A stretch of DNA of 64,000 nucleotides from Cellulomonas wangsupingiae (GTDB lineage: Bacteria > Actinomycetota > Actinomycetes > Actinomycetales > Cellulomonadaceae). The stretch lies in contig NZ_CP101989.1 in assembly GCF_024508275.1 (NCBI RefSeq), forward strand, positions 3,348,001 to 3,412,000. The letters are read 5' to 3'. Positions within the stretch are counted from its first letter, which is position 1; the number at the start of each line of letters is the position of its first letter. Position numbers and translations under genes: made by a program. A model generated the notes under the pieces. That model ran no database searches and was not told where the DNA came from. It was given only the letters and a program-made list of their open reading frames with translations. This document shows positions 1 to 8,267 of the stretch, piece after piece.

Positions 1-552
1 GTGACGTACGGGGGGTCGGTCGCCGCGGCCGTGCTGTCCGGCTGGGCCACGACGGGCCTCGTGTTCGCCGGGTGGAGCTGGTCCTTCCTGTGGCCGCTGG
101 ACGCCGAGCAGACCCGCACCCACGCGACCCGCGAGGAGCCGACGCGGCTGGTGACCCACGGGATCGTCCTGGGGGCCGGCGCCATGAGCCTCGTCGGCGT
201 CGTGGTCGTGCTGGCCACGCACGAGCGCGGGCGCGTGGTCGCGCTCGTCGCGGCGCTCGTCGCCGTCGTCGCGTCGTGGACGTCGATGCACACGGTGTAC
301 GCGCTGCACTACGCGCGCCTGTGGTACACGCCGCCGTACGGGGAGATCGACTTCCACCAGGAGGCGCCGCCCCGCTACTCGGACTTCGCCTACGTCGCGT
401 TCACCGTCGCCATGAGCTTCGCGATGTCCGACCCGGACGTCCGGTCGTCGGACCTGCGCCGCGTGATCCTGGGCCACGCGCTGCTGTCGTACCTCTTCGG
501 CACGGTGATCGTGGCGCTGCTGGTCAACGTGGTCGCCGGGCTCACGCCCTAG
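1..552 (+). CDS. DUF1345 family membrane protein, probably 5'-truncated by the window edge
   Basis: Predicted integral membrane protein of unknown function. The 183 residues visible carry four hydrophobic stretches, near residues 5-30, 53-72, 78-100 and 157-180. The family's conserved middle is present: an H-Y-A-R-L-W-Y motif near residue 102, then a GEIDF stretch and a Y-x-D-F-A-Y motif near 125. DUF1345 proteins I know are usually 210-230 residues with one more N-terminal helix. The GTG at base 1 may therefore be internal, with the true start upstream of the window. The gene is convergent with the DUF72 gene, whose stop codon begins two bases after this one ends. Family assignment is good; function is unknown. 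Confidence 0.75.
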   Translation: MTYGGSVAAAVLSGWATTGLVFAGWSWSFLWPLDAEQTRTHATREEPTRLVTHGIVLGAGAMSLVGVVVVLATHERGRVVALVAALVAVVASWTSMHTVYALHYARLWYTPPYGEIDFHQEAPPRYSDFAYVAFTVAMSFAMSDPDVRSSDLRRVILGHALLSYLFGTVIVALLVNVVAGLTP

Positions 553-554
553 CG

Positions 555-1283
555 TCACCGCCCCAGGAACCCGCGCAGGGTCCACGCGTTGCGCACCGCG
601 TTGCCGCCGCCGTCGTTGTTGAAGTAGGCGACCACGTCGTGCCCCGCGGCCGACCACTCGCCGATGCGGTCGGCCCACCAGCGCAGGTCGTCGTCGGAGT
701 ACGAGCCGGCGTACAGGTGCTGGTGGTCGGGGCCGTGCAGCCGCACGTAGACCAGGCGGGACGTGGCGCGCAGGACGCACGGGATGCCCGCCCCCGACAC
801 CACGCAGTACGCGGCCCCGTGGCGTGCGAGCAGGTCGAGGACCGCGTCGTCCTGCCACGACGGGTGCCGCAGCTCGACCGCCACCTGGACCCACCCCGGC
901 AGCGAGCCCAGGAACCAGTCGAGCCGCGCGTCGTCCCGCACGGCGTCCGGGCGCAGCTGCACGAGCAGCGCCTCGCGTCGGTCGCGCAGCTCGTGCCAGG
1001 AGCGCGCGATCCGCTCCGACCACACCTCCGGCGCGTACAGCCGCTTCGCGTGGGTCAGCCCGCGCGGGGCCTTGACCGACATCGTGAAGCCGTCCGGCAG
1101 CCGCCGGTTCCACGACGCGAACGCCGCCTCGCGCGGCCAGCGGTAGAAGCTCGCGTTGAGCTCGACGGTGTCGAACGCCTCGACGTACCGGGCCAGGCGG
1201 TCGCGCGCCGGCAGGCCGGGGCGGTAGAGCACGCCGTCCCAGTGGTCGTACGACCACCCGGACGTGCCGATGCGGATCGTCAC
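555..1283 (-). CDS. DUF72 (YecE-like) family protein
   Basis: TIM-barrel-like protein of the DUF72/YecE family, 242 residues from the chosen GTG. The N-terminus RIGTSGWSYDHWDG is the family hallmark. It is followed by E-L-N-A-S-F-Y-R-W-P near residue 40, K-A-P-R-G-L-T-H near 71, and a C-terminal Y-F-N-N-D block typical of the family. The biochemical role of DUF72 is not established. The frame is open 48 bases further upstream, but the GTG at 1283 is preceded by a GAGGG ribosome site at normal distance and puts the conserved start at residue 2, so I prefer it. Confidence 0.85.
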   Translation of the reverse strand: MTIRIGTSGWSYDHWDGVLYRPGLPARDRLARYVEAFDTVELNASFYRWPREAAFASWNRRLPDGFTMSVKAPRGLTHAKRLYAPEVWSERIARSWHELRDRREALLVQLRPDAVRDDARLDWFLGSLPGWVQVAVELRHPSWQDDAVLDLLARHGAAYCVVSGAGIPCVLRATSRLVYVRLHGPDHQHLYAGSYSDDDLRWWADRIGEWSAAGHDVVAYFNNDGGGNAVRNAWTLRGFLGR

Positions 1284-1394
1284 CCCCGTACCCTCGCGCG
1301 AGCGGCGCGGCGTCGCACGCCGTGGCGGCACCGGGTGCGCGTCGTTACGGTCGGGGCAGCGACGGCGTGCGTCGTGGACCTCGAGGGGGCGGTC

Positions 1395-1949
1395 ATGGCA
1401 CGGACGACGGTACGACGCAGGACCAGGTGGCGGGCCACGACGGGGACCGGCAGGAGGTCCCGGCGGGCGTCCGTCACGGGGCTGGCGCTCGCCGGGGTGC
1501 TGGTCGCCGCCGGGTGCGCGACGGGCACCGAGCCGGGCGACCAGGAGACGTTCACCGCCTCGTCGTCGTCCTCGCCCGGCGCGTCGGCGACGTCGGCCGC
1601 ACCGACCGCCGACGGCGCGTGGACGCTGCAGTCCGGCGACGTCGACGGCACCGCCCTGACGCTCGTGGAGTCCGCCCCCGTGACCCTGCTCCTCGAGGAG
1701 GGGCGGGCGTCGGGGAGCGCCGCGTGCAACACCTACACGACGAGCGTGGACACCTCGGACGGGTGGCGGATCGAGCCGGCCGGCGTGACGCGCATGGCCT
1801 GCGCGCAGGACCTGATGACCCTCGAGTCGACGTACCTCGACGCCCTCGCGCGGGTCGACGCGGCCGAGGTCACGGACGGGACGCTGGAGCTCACGGGCCC
1901 TGACGTGCGGCTGGTGTTCGCCGCCGACGGCGAGGCCGACGCGGGGTGA
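1395..1949 (+). CDS. META-domain (HslJ-like) lipoprotein
   Basis: Secreted lipoprotein of 184 residues. A basic N-terminus (about residues 1-25) is followed by a hydrophobic stretch ending in LVAAGC, a lipobox with the lipidated Cys near residue 37. A Ser/Ala/Thr-rich linker comes next. The C-terminal ~105 residues look like a META domain: W-T-L near residue 67, A-S-G-S-A-A-C-N-T-Y near 100, and T-R-M-A-C later. Proteins of this family are linked to heat-shock or antibiotic tolerance in E. coli (HslJ), but the function here is not known. The ATG at 1395 has a GAGGGGG ribosome site about 5 bases upstream. Confidence 0.78.
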   Translation: MARTTVRRRTRWRATTGTGRRSRRASVTGLALAGVLVAAGCATGTEPGDQETFTASSSSSPGASATSAAPTADGAWTLQSGDVDGTALTLVESAPVTLLLEEGRASGSAACNTYTTSVDTSDGWRIEPAGVTRMACAQDLMTLESTYLDALARVDAAEVTDGTLELTGPDVRLVFAADGEADAG

Positions 1950-2027
1950 CGGCGCGTCGGACGTCGCGCGCGGACCACCGGGACACCGGCTCGTCGACCA
2001 TCCCCCCGCACGTCGCCGCCAGGGGCG

Positions 2028-2723
2028 TCAGGAGACGAGCGCCTGCAGGACCGACGTGAAGAACCGCAGTCCGTCGGTGCCGCTGCGCGGGCCGGCGGCA
2101 CCGTCGGGTCCGAAGCCGGCCTCGACGGCGTGCTCGGGGTGCGGCATGAGCCCCACGACGTTGCCGGCGGCGTTGCTGATGCCGGCGATGTCCCGACGCG
2201 ACCCGTTGGGGTTCACGCCCTCGTAGCGGAAGACGACCCGGCCCTCGCCCTCGAGCTCGTCGAGCGTGCGCTCGTCGGCGACGTACTGGCCGTCCTGGTT
2301 CTTCAGCGGGATCGTGAGGCGCTCACCGGTCGCGTACGCGCGCGTCCACGCGGTGTCGGCGTTCTCCACCGTCAGCACCTGCTCGCGGCAGACGAAGTGC
2401 AGGTGGTCGTTCTTGATCATCGACCCGGGCAGCAGGTGCGCCTCGGTGAGCACCTGGAAGCCGTTGCAGATGCCCAGCACGGGCAGGCCGCGCCCGGCCG
2501 CGTCGACGATCTCGCCCATCACGGGCGCGAACCGGCTGATCGCGCCCGCGCGCAGGTAGTCGCCGTAGGAGAACCCGCCGGGGAGCACGACCGCGTCGAC
2601 GCCCTTGAGATCGGCGTCGGCGTGCCACAGCGCGACGGGCTCGCCGCCGGCCAGGCGCACCGCACGCGCGGCGTCGCGGTCGTCGAGCGTCCCGGGGAAC
2701 GTGACGACCCCGATGCGACCCAT
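2028..2723 (-). CDS. purQ: phosphoribosylformylglycinamidine synthase subunit PurQ
   Basis: Glutaminase subunit of FGAM synthase (purine synthesis step 4). It hydrolyses glutamine and passes ammonia to PurL. The 231-residue class I amidotransferase shows VTFPG near residue 7, [13 protein letters not shown] at 49-61, the nucleophile Cys86 in GICNGFQ, and the His195/Glu197 pair in PHPEH. Its ATG overlaps the purS stop codon by one base (TGATG), so the two are translationally coupled. PurL, the synthase subunit, is not in the window, which is unusual because it often adjoins purQ. Confidence 0.97.
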   Translation of the reverse strand: MGRIGVVTFPGTLDDRDAARAVRLAGGEPVALWHADADLKGVDAVVLPGGFSYGDYLRAGAISRFAPVMGEIVDAAGRGLPVLGICNGFQVLTEAHLLPGSMIKNDHLHFVCREQVLTVENADTAWTRAYATGERLTIPLKNQDGQYVADERTLDELEGEGRVVFRYEGVNPNGSRRDIAGISNAAGNVVGLMPHPEHAVEAGFGPDGAAGPRSGTDGLRFFTSVLQALVS

Positions 2724-3010
2724 CAGGCCAGGCCCTGCGACGTGACGGTCGCGGCCGCGTCGGCCTCGATGTCCGCGACGCGCACGACGTCCTCGATGAC
2801 GGGGTTCGACAGCACCTGCTCGGCCGCGGCCGCGGCGGCCTCGAGGACCTCGGGCGTCACCGGCCCGTCGACCTCGAGCTCGAACCGCTTGCCCTGCCGC
2901 ACGCTGCGGAACTGGCCGAATCCGAGGCGCGGCAGCGCGTTGGCGACGGCCTTGCCCTGCGGGTCGAGGATCTCGGGCTTCGGCATGACGTCGACGACGA
3001 CTCGTCCCAC
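2723..3010 (-). CDS. purS: phosphoribosylformylglycinamidine synthase subunit PurS
   Basis: Small structural subunit that bridges PurL and PurQ in the FGAM synthase of Gram-positive bacteria and archaea. It is 95 residues, the normal size, starting at a GTG (3010) with the typical [10 protein letters not shown] opening. The LDPQGKAV stretch near residue 16 is the conserved family core, followed by V-R-Q-G-K near 38. An in-frame extension runs far upstream but translates the repeat region and is not protein-like. The gene lies directly upstream of purQ with a one-base overlap. Its upstream side is the repeat tract at 3133-3263. Confidence 0.95.
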   Translation of the reverse strand: MGRVVVDVMPKPEILDPQGKAVANALPRLGFGQFRSVRQGKRFELEVDGPVTPEVLEAAAAAAEQVLSNPVIEDVVRVADIEADAAATVTSQGLA

Positions 3011-3132
3011 GGGTGCTCCCTGGCTCGCGACGGTGGGGTCGGTGCCGATCCTACGGCGACCGGCACGGCGACCGTCCCACGTCCCACCCACCGGTCGGCG
3101 CTCCGCCGCCCCACTCACTCTCTCCCGCGCGT

Positions 3133-3263
3133 GAGAGAGCAATCCAGTCGAGGACGGGGCGTGCCGGATTGTTCTGTCACGGGCGGGGGGTGGGGGTGGG
3201 GGTGCGCTGGATTGCGCTGTCACGGGTGGGGGTGGGGTGTGGGGTGTGCTGGATTGTGCTGTC
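3133..3263. repeat. intergenic repeat tract, one forward and three reverse copies of a CTGGATTG-type box
   Basis: One forward box GAGAGAGCAATCCAGTC lies at 3133-3149. Three reverse boxes of the form GCTGGATTGNNCTGTC start at 3163, 3206 and 3248, spaced 43 and 42 bp. The spacers are G-rich (GGGTGGGGG-like). The boxes are degenerate relatives of those in the 62341-62658 array, with the same spacing and the same forward-then-reverse order. The tract sits between the amidohydrolase stop and the purS start, on the upstream side of purS. Its function is unknown; see findings. Confidence 0.85.
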
Positions 3264-3278
3264 GCGGGCGGGGTGGGG

Positions 3279-4760
3279 TCAGAGGGTGTCGTGGGTCCAG
3301 GTGCCGGCGACGAGGGTGCCGGCGACGCGGACGGTGCGGAGGCCGCCCGGCGCTCCCGCCAGCGCCACGGGGTCGTCGTCCAGCACGACGAGGTCCGCGG
3401 GGTCACCGGCGCGCAGGCCGAGGGGCCGTCCGTCGACCGACGACGCGAGCGCGGTGACGACGTCGATCGCCTGCTCGGGGTGCCACGGTGCGCGCGCGTC
3501 CCCGGTGCGCCAGACCGCGGCGTCGACCGCGAGCCACGGGTCGAGCGGTGCGACGGGCGCGTCGGAGCCCAGCGCGAGCGGGACGCCGGCGGCGTGCAGG
3601 TCCGCGAGCGGGAAGGCCCGGTGCGTGCGGCCCGCCCAGTGCCGGTCGGCCACGTCCCGGTCGTCGGGGATGTGCGCGGGCTGCACGCTCGCCGTGACCC
3701 CGAGGGCCGCGAACCGTGGGACGTCCGCGGGGTCGAGGAGCTGGGCGTGCTCGACCGACCCGCGGGCGCCGCTCGCGGCGAACGCGTCGAGGACGAGGGT
3801 GTTGGCGGCGTCGCCGATGGCGTGCACGGCGCAGCGCAGACCGTGGGCGTGCGCGTACCGCAGCAGCGGGACCAGCTCGTCGCCCGGCACGTTCAGCACG
3901 CCGCGGGCCGGCGGGCCGTCGACACCCGGGTAGGGGTCGTGGCACCAGGCGGTGCGCGTGTTGAGCGAGCCGTCGACGATGACCTTCAGCGGTCCCTGCG
4001 TGACGCGCGCACCCGCGAGCCGGTCGCCGGTGTGCAGATCCTCGGCGACGACCCGGTCCAGGTACGGCTGCCACACGCCCGCGCGCACCCGCAGCGGCGG
4101 GTCCCCGGCCTCCGCGCGGCGACGCCACGCGGCGACGTTGTCGGCGATCTCCAGGTCGACGACGCCCACGACGCCCCGTGCGGCGGCGGCCCGCAGCGCG
4201 TCGTCGACGAGCGCGTCCTGCGCGTCGGCCGTCAGGTGGTCGAGCGCACCCATGAGCGGCATCCACTCCGTCTCGCGCAGCACGCCCGTGGGGTGCGTCG
4301 CGACGCCGAACATCCGCAGGCCCGCGGTCGACACCCACGCGCAGTGCAGGTCACCGGAGACGAGCACGACGGGGACGTCGCCCGCGACCGCGTCGAGCAG
4401 CGCGGCCGACGGCGCGTCGGGCCACGTCCCGTCGCGGAACCCGAGCCCGACCAGGGGACGTCCCGGCGGCGGCGGGTCGGTGCGCAGGCGCTCCGCGACG
4501 AGCACCACGGCCTGGGCCGCGGACGCGGCGCCGGACACGTCGAGCCGGCCGCGCGCGAGCGCCCACTGGGTGAGGTGCGTGTGCTGGTCCCACAGGCCGG
4601 GCAGCAGCCACCGCCCGTCGAGGTCGACGACGTCGGCGTCGGACGCCTCGGACGCCTCGCCGAGCGACGCGATCCGGCCGGCGCGCACGACGACGTCGAC
4701 GGGCGCGTCCCGCCTGTGCAGGCGCGCGCGGCGCAGGACGAGCGTGCGGGTGACGTCCAC
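3279..4760 (-). CDS. YtcJ-like amidohydrolase (amidohydrolase 3 family)
   Basis: Metal-dependent amidohydrolase of the YtcJ/Amidohydro_3 type, 493 residues, probably cytoplasmic. The N-terminal beta-sandwich (residues 1-50) leads into the metal-site motif L-W-D-Q-H-T-H-L near residue 60. Later blocks are VIVDGSLNTRTAW near 265, H-A-I-G-D-A-A-N near 310, and a C-terminal L-G-S-D-A-P-V-A-P-L-D-P-W near 400. All are characteristic of the family, whose substrates are mostly undefined. The GTG at 4760 is chosen because GGAGG lies 5 bases upstream; longer in-frame starts translate non-conserved sequence. A candidate -10 (TAGTCT) is at 4796-4801 on the minus strand. Confidence 0.88.
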   Translation of the reverse strand: MDVTRTLVLRRARLHRRDAPVDVVVRAGRIASLGEASEASDADVVDLDGRWLLPGLWDQHTHLTQWALARGRLDVSGAASAAQAVVLVAERLRTDPPPPGRPLVGLGFRDGTWPDAPSAALLDAVAGDVPVVLVSGDLHCAWVSTAGLRMFGVATHPTGVLRETEWMPLMGALDHLTADAQDALVDDALRAAAARGVVGVVDLEIADNVAAWRRRAEAGDPPLRVRAGVWQPYLDRVVAEDLHTGDRLAGARVTQGPLKVIVDGSLNTRTAWCHDPYPGVDGPPARGVLNVPGDELVPLLRYAHAHGLRCAVHAIGDAANTLVLDAFAASGARGSVEHAQLLDPADVPRFAALGVTASVQPAHIPDDRDVADRHWAGRTHRAFPLADLHAAGVPLALGSDAPVAPLDPWLAVDAAVWRTGDARAPWHPEQAIDVVTALASSVDGRPLGLRAGDPADLVVLDDDPVALAGAPGGLRTVRVAGTLVAGTWTHDTL

Positions 4761-4959
4761 CAGACCTCCGTGACGCAGGACGACGAGCCGCCAGGAGACT
4801 ACGTCCCCCCGCCGGCACCCCCGAACGGGGGCACCGTCCCACCACCTGGGACGCACCCCTCGCGACCCCGGGCGTAGCGCCCTCATGGGCGGCGATGAGC
4901 GCACCGGGCCCGGTCTCGCCGGCGGCCCGTCCCACCCACCGGACCGCGGGCCGAGTGGG

Positions 4960-4965
4960 TAGCGT
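4960..4965 (+). promoter_or_regulatory. candidate -10 element of the endonuclease gene
   Basis: TAGCGT, a TANNNT-type -10 hexamer of the form seen before several genes here, lies 40 bases before the endonuclease ATG. No convincing -35 is visible. The stretch 4761-5005 otherwise contains only a small GC hairpin near 4820-4837. Confidence 0.35.
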
Positions 4966-5005
4966 GGTCGACGTCCGACGGTCCGCGCGTGGGCAGGGGT
5001 GACGC

Positions 5006-5824
5006 ATGGGGTACGACCCGACGTTCCTGGGGCCGGTGGTCCCGCTGCCCGTCGCCGGGCAACCGGTGCGCGAGCTGCCCTCGACGCACTTCACGGTGCT
5101 GCTCGACCCGGAGCGCCGGCTCGCGGCCGCCACGGCCGTGAACATCGACGGCGTCACGCTGCTCGACGTCCCGCGCGACGACGACTGGCACCTCGACCCG
5201 CGCGTGCCCGCCGACGAGCAGACCGGCCCGGCGCTCTACGCGCGCAACGACCTCGACCGCGGGCACCTGGTGCGCCGACGCGACCCGGTGTGGGGCGACC
5301 CGGGCGTCGCGGCGCAGGCGAACCGCGAGACGTTCGCGTACCCCAACGCCGCCCCGCAGGCGTCCGACTTCAACCAGGGCCGCGATCTGTGGCTGGGCCT
5401 GGAGGACCACGTGCTGGAGCACGCGCAGGCGCAGCGCCTGCGCCTGTCGGTGCTCACCGGGCCCGTGCTCGCGGGCGACGACCCGGCCTACCGCGGCGTC
5501 GCGGTCCCCCGGCGGTTCTGGAAGGTCGTCGCGTGGGCGCTCGACGCCGGCCGGCGCCTGGCCGCGGCGGGCTTCGTCCTCGACCAGACGCCGCAGCTGC
5601 CCGCCACCGAGCTCGCCGCCGCGACGCACGCGTCCGCCGCGGCGGACGAGCCACCGCCGCTCGGCCCGTTCCGCACGTTCCAGGTGCCCGTCGCCGACAT
5701 CGCGGAGCTCACGGGCCTCGACCTCGGCCCGCTGCCGGCGGGCGACGTGCTCGCCGTGACCGCGCCGCAGGAGGTGGGCTGGCGCGAGCTGCACGCGCTG
5801 CCCGAGGTGGACCTGGGCGCCTGA
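5006..5824 (+). CDS. DNA/RNA non-specific endonuclease (NucA/EndA family)
   Basis: Predicted metal-dependent, sugar-non-specific nuclease of 272 residues. The catalytic DRGH motif (general-base His) is at about 89-92, followed by R-R-R-D-P-V-W-G. A downstream N-Q-G (in SDFNQGRDLW, near 128) supplies the metal-binding Asn typical of the beta-beta-alpha-metal fold. GPVLAGDDP near 153 and RRFWKVV near 171 complete the family pattern. Most relatives are secreted or periplasmic, but this protein has no signal peptide, membrane segment or inhibitor-like neighbour, so its cellular target is unclear. It is convergent with purC, 15 bp apart. Confidence 0.9.
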   Translation: MGYDPTFLGPVVPLPVAGQPVRELPSTHFTVLLDPERRLAAATAVNIDGVTLLDVPRDDDWHLDPRVPADEQTGPALYARNDLDRGHLVRRRDPVWGDPGVAAQANRETFAYPNAAPQASDFNQGRDLWLGLEDHVLEHAQAQRLRLSVLTGPVLAGDDPAYRGVAVPRRFWKVVAWALDAGRRLAAAGFVLDQTPQLPATELAAATHASAAADEPPPLGPFRTFQVPVADIAELTGLDLGPLPAGDVLAVTAPQEVGWRELHALPEVDLGA

Positions 5825-5839
5825 CCACGGCGCCGACCC

Positions 5840-6775
5840 TCACACGCCGAGCGGACGTCCCGTCAGCCGCTCGTACGCGTCGAGGTACCGGTCGCGGGTG
5901 CGCGCGACGACGTCGGCGGGCAGCGGCGGCGGCGGGGTGTCGGACGCGCGGTCCCAGCCCGACACCGGTGACGTGAGCCAGTCGCGCACGTACTGCTTGT
6001 CGAAGCTCGGCTGCGGGTGCCCCGGCTGCCAGGCGTCGGCCGGCCAGAAGCGCGAGGAGTCGGGGGTGAGGACCTCGTCCCCCAGGGTCGTCGCCCCCGT
6101 CACCGGGTCCGTGCCGAACTCCAGCTTGGTGTCCGCGAGGATCACGCCGCGCTCGCGCGCCACGGCCTCGGCCCGCGCGTAGACGGCCAGCGTCAGGTCG
6201 CGCAGCTCCTCGGCGACGGCCGGACCGACCGTGTCCACGACGACCGAGAACCGCACGTTCTCGTCGTGCTCCCCCAGCTCGGCCTTGGTCGCGGGCGTGA
6301 AGATCGGCTCGGGCAGCCGCGACCCGTCGACGAGCCCCGGGGGCAGCGCGACGCCGGTGACCTCGCCGGTCCCGCGGTACTCCGCGAGGCCCGACCCCGT
6401 CAGGTACCCCCGCGCGACGCACTCGACCGGGAACATCTCGAGACGACGGCAGACCAGCGCCCGCCCGGCGACGGCGTCCGGCACGTCCGTCGTCAGGACG
6501 TGGTTCGGCACGAGGTCGGCGAGCTGGTCGAACCACCACAGGCTCAGCTGCGTGAGCACGACGCCCTTGTCCGGGATCCCCGGGCTCAGGACGTGGTCGT
6601 ACGCCGACACCCGGTCGGACGCGACGACGAGGACGGCGTCACCGTGCCGCTCGCGCAGCGCGACGCCGGCCGCCGAGCCGTCGGGCTCGTAGAGGTCGCG
6701 GACCTTGCCCGAGTAGGTGTGCCGCCAGCCGGGCAGCGCGTCGTCGTCCGCGCGGGTGGGGTTCGCGTCGCTCAC
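5840..6775 (-). CDS. purC: phosphoribosylaminoimidazole-succinocarboxamide synthase
   Basis: SAICAR synthase, which condenses CAIR with aspartate using ATP in purine synthesis. It is 311 residues, matching the longer actinobacterial form. Markers are Y-S-G-K-V-R-D-L-Y near residue 21 (phosphate loop), D-R-V-S-A-Y-D near 54, [13 protein letters not shown] near 116, and DTKLEFG near 215 with the catalytic acidic residues. The start follows from family alignment. The gene stands alone between the endonuclease and the AAA ATPase, unlike the contiguous pur operons of many bacteria. Confidence 0.97.
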   Translation of the reverse strand: MSDANPTRADDDALPGWRHTYSGKVRDLYEPDGSAAGVALRERHGDAVLVVASDRVSAYDHVLSPGIPDKGVVLTQLSLWWFDQLADLVPNHVLTTDVPDAVAGRALVCRRLEMFPVECVARGYLTGSGLAEYRGTGEVTGVALPPGLVDGSRLPEPIFTPATKAELGEHDENVRFSVVVDTVGPAVAEELRDLTLAVYARAEAVARERGVILADTKLEFGTDPVTGATTLGDEVLTPDSSRFWPADAWQPGHPQPSFDKQYVRDWLTSPVSGWDRASDTPPPPLPADVVARTRDRYLDAYERLTGRPLGV

Positions 6776-6801
6776 CCCCGCAGTCTTCCGTACCGCAGCC
6801 C

Positions 6802-6807
6802 TAGGGT
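6802..6807 (+). promoter_or_regulatory. candidate -10 element of the AAA ATPase gene
   Basis: TAGGGT in the 56-bp gap between the divergent purC and AAA ATPase genes, 24 bases before the ATG. An AGGGAG ribosome site follows closer to the start. It is one of a set of similar TANNNT hexamers in this window. Confidence 0.4.
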
Positions 6808-6831
6808 GGGCGCACCGACCAGGGAGCGAAC

Positions 6832-8235
6832 ATGGACGACGCCGTCACCCCCGCCCGCCTCCGGGACTTCCTCGAGGACGTCCGGGTCCTCGCCCAGGCG
6901 GCGCAGAGCGCGCACCCCGAGCAGGAGCCCGGGGTCGCGCCGCTCCTGCCCCTGCTCACCGCGCACCTCGGGCTGGACCCCCGCACCTTCGCCGTGCACA
7001 CCCTCGAGCTGCCGGTGCTCCGCCGGGTGGACACGGACGTCGCCGTCGCGGCGGTCGTCGGGGAGGACCCCGCGGCCCGGCTGGTGGGCGTGGGCGGCGG
7101 CGAGCAGCGCATGCACATGTCGCTCTCGGAGATCCTCCAGCACGCCGGGTCGTGGCCGGGCCAGTTCCCGGTCGGCCCGGTCGACTACCACCGCGCCGCG
7201 ACCGGGCCGAGCACCTCCCGGCAGACCGTCGCGTTCGGGCTGCACCTGTGGCACGCGGACGGCGTGCCCGTCGTGCTGCTGCAGCGCCGGGCCTCGATGC
7301 GGCACAACGGCGCCCCGGTGCTCGAGGTGCTCTGCCCGTCCGACGACGTCGCGGGCGCGCTGCTCACGCGCGTGCGTGCCGAGATGGACGCCCGCTCGAC
7401 CCTGCGGGGGCAGGTCGTGACGTTCTCGGGGTCGCCGTTCGACCCGGGCGAGGCGGGCGTCGTCCACGTGCCGCGACCGTCCGTGCCGCGCGAGGACGTC
7501 GTGCTGCCCGCCGGGACGCTCGAGCGCATCGAGCGCCAGGTGCTCGGCGTGGCACGCCACCGCGACGCGCTGCGGGCGGCGGGTCAGCACCTCAAGCGCG
7601 GCGTCCTGCTGTACGGGCCCCCGGGCACCGGCAAGACCCACACGGTGCGGCACCTGGTCGGCGCCAGCCCGGGGGTCACCGTCACCCTGCTGTCGGGCCA
7701 GGCGCTCCAGCTCGTCACGGTCGCGGCGGAGACGGCCCGCGCGCTGCAGCCGGCGATGGTCGTGCTCGAGGACTGCGACCTCGTCGCCGAGGACCGCTCG
7801 CTCACCGGCGGCACGCCCGTGCTGTTCGAGGTGCTCGACGCGCTCGACGGCCTGGCCGCCGACGCGGACGTCACCTTCCTGCTGACGACGAACCGTGCCG
7901 ACGTCCTCGAGCCGGCGCTCGCCCAGCGCCCGGGGCGCGTCGACCTCGCGGTCGAGGTGCCGCTGCCCGACGCACCGGGCCGCCGCCGGCTGTTCCGGCT
8001 CTACGCCGCGGACCTGCCGTTCACCCCGGACGCGCTCGACGCGGCGGCCGAGGCGACCGCCGGCATGACCGCGTCCTTCGTCAAGGAGGCGATCCGCCGG
8101 GCGGTGCTCCTCGCGGCCGAGGACGGGCGGCACGTCGGCGACGACGACCTGGCGAGCGCCGTGCAGGAGATGACCGGCGACTCCGAGCGCATCACGCGGT
8201 CGCTGCTCGGGGTGGGTGCCGGCGCCGACGTCTGA
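6832..8235 (+). CDS. AAA+ ATPase with an uncharacterised N-terminal domain
   Basis: Single-module AAA+ protein of 467 residues. Residues 1 to about 225 form an N-terminal domain I do not recognise. The AAA core follows: Walker A GPPGTGKT at about 262-269, Walker B as VVLEDCD near 310 (E-D rather than the usual D-E, a BCS1-like form), and sensor-1/arginine-finger region [20 protein letters not shown] near 350. A helical lid with K-E-A-I-R-R near 420 ends the core. No protease domain or membrane segment is present, so a remodelling role is plausible, but substrate and process are unknown. It lies between purC and purD without functional linkage. Confidence 0.85.
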   Translation: MDDAVTPARLRDFLEDVRVLAQAAQSAHPEQEPGVAPLLPLLTAHLGLDPRTFAVHTLELPVLRRVDTDVAVAAVVGEDPAARLVGVGGGEQRMHMSLSEILQHAGSWPGQFPVGPVDYHRAATGPSTSRQTVAFGLHLWHADGVPVVLLQRRASMRHNGAPVLEVLCPSDDVAGALLTRVRAEMDARSTLRGQVVTFSGSPFDPGEAGVVHVPRPSVPREDVVLPAGTLERIERQVLGVARHRDALRAAGQHLKRGVLLYGPPGTGKTHTVRHLVGASPGVTVTLLSGQALQLVTVAAETARALQPAMVVLEDCDLVAEDRSLTGGTPVLFEVLDALDGLAADADVTFLLTTNRADVLEPALAQRPGRVDLAVEVPLPDAPGRRRLFRLYAADLPFTPDALDAAAEATAGMTASFVKEAIRRAVLLAAEDGRHVGDDDLASAVQEMTGDSERITRSLLGVGAGADV

Positions 8236-8244
8236 CCGCGCGGT

Positions 8245-8263
8245 GCCGGCGGCTGCCGCCGGC
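8245..8263. terminator. short hairpin between convergent genes
   Basis: Eight-bp perfect stem GCCGGCGG/CCGCCGGC with a 3-base loop in the 32-bp gap between the AAA ATPase and purD stop codons. No T-run follows on either strand. Its role as a bidirectional terminator is inferred from position. Confidence 0.4.
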
Positions 8264-8267
8264 CCCG

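Noticed and set aside
3237..4877. Long open frame of over 500 codons on the plus strand, opposite the amidohydrolase
   Set aside because: It is the antisense shadow of the minus-strand amidohydrolase: Arg/Val/Gly-rich, no domains, typical of high G+C DNA. The same applies to the other very long antisense frames.
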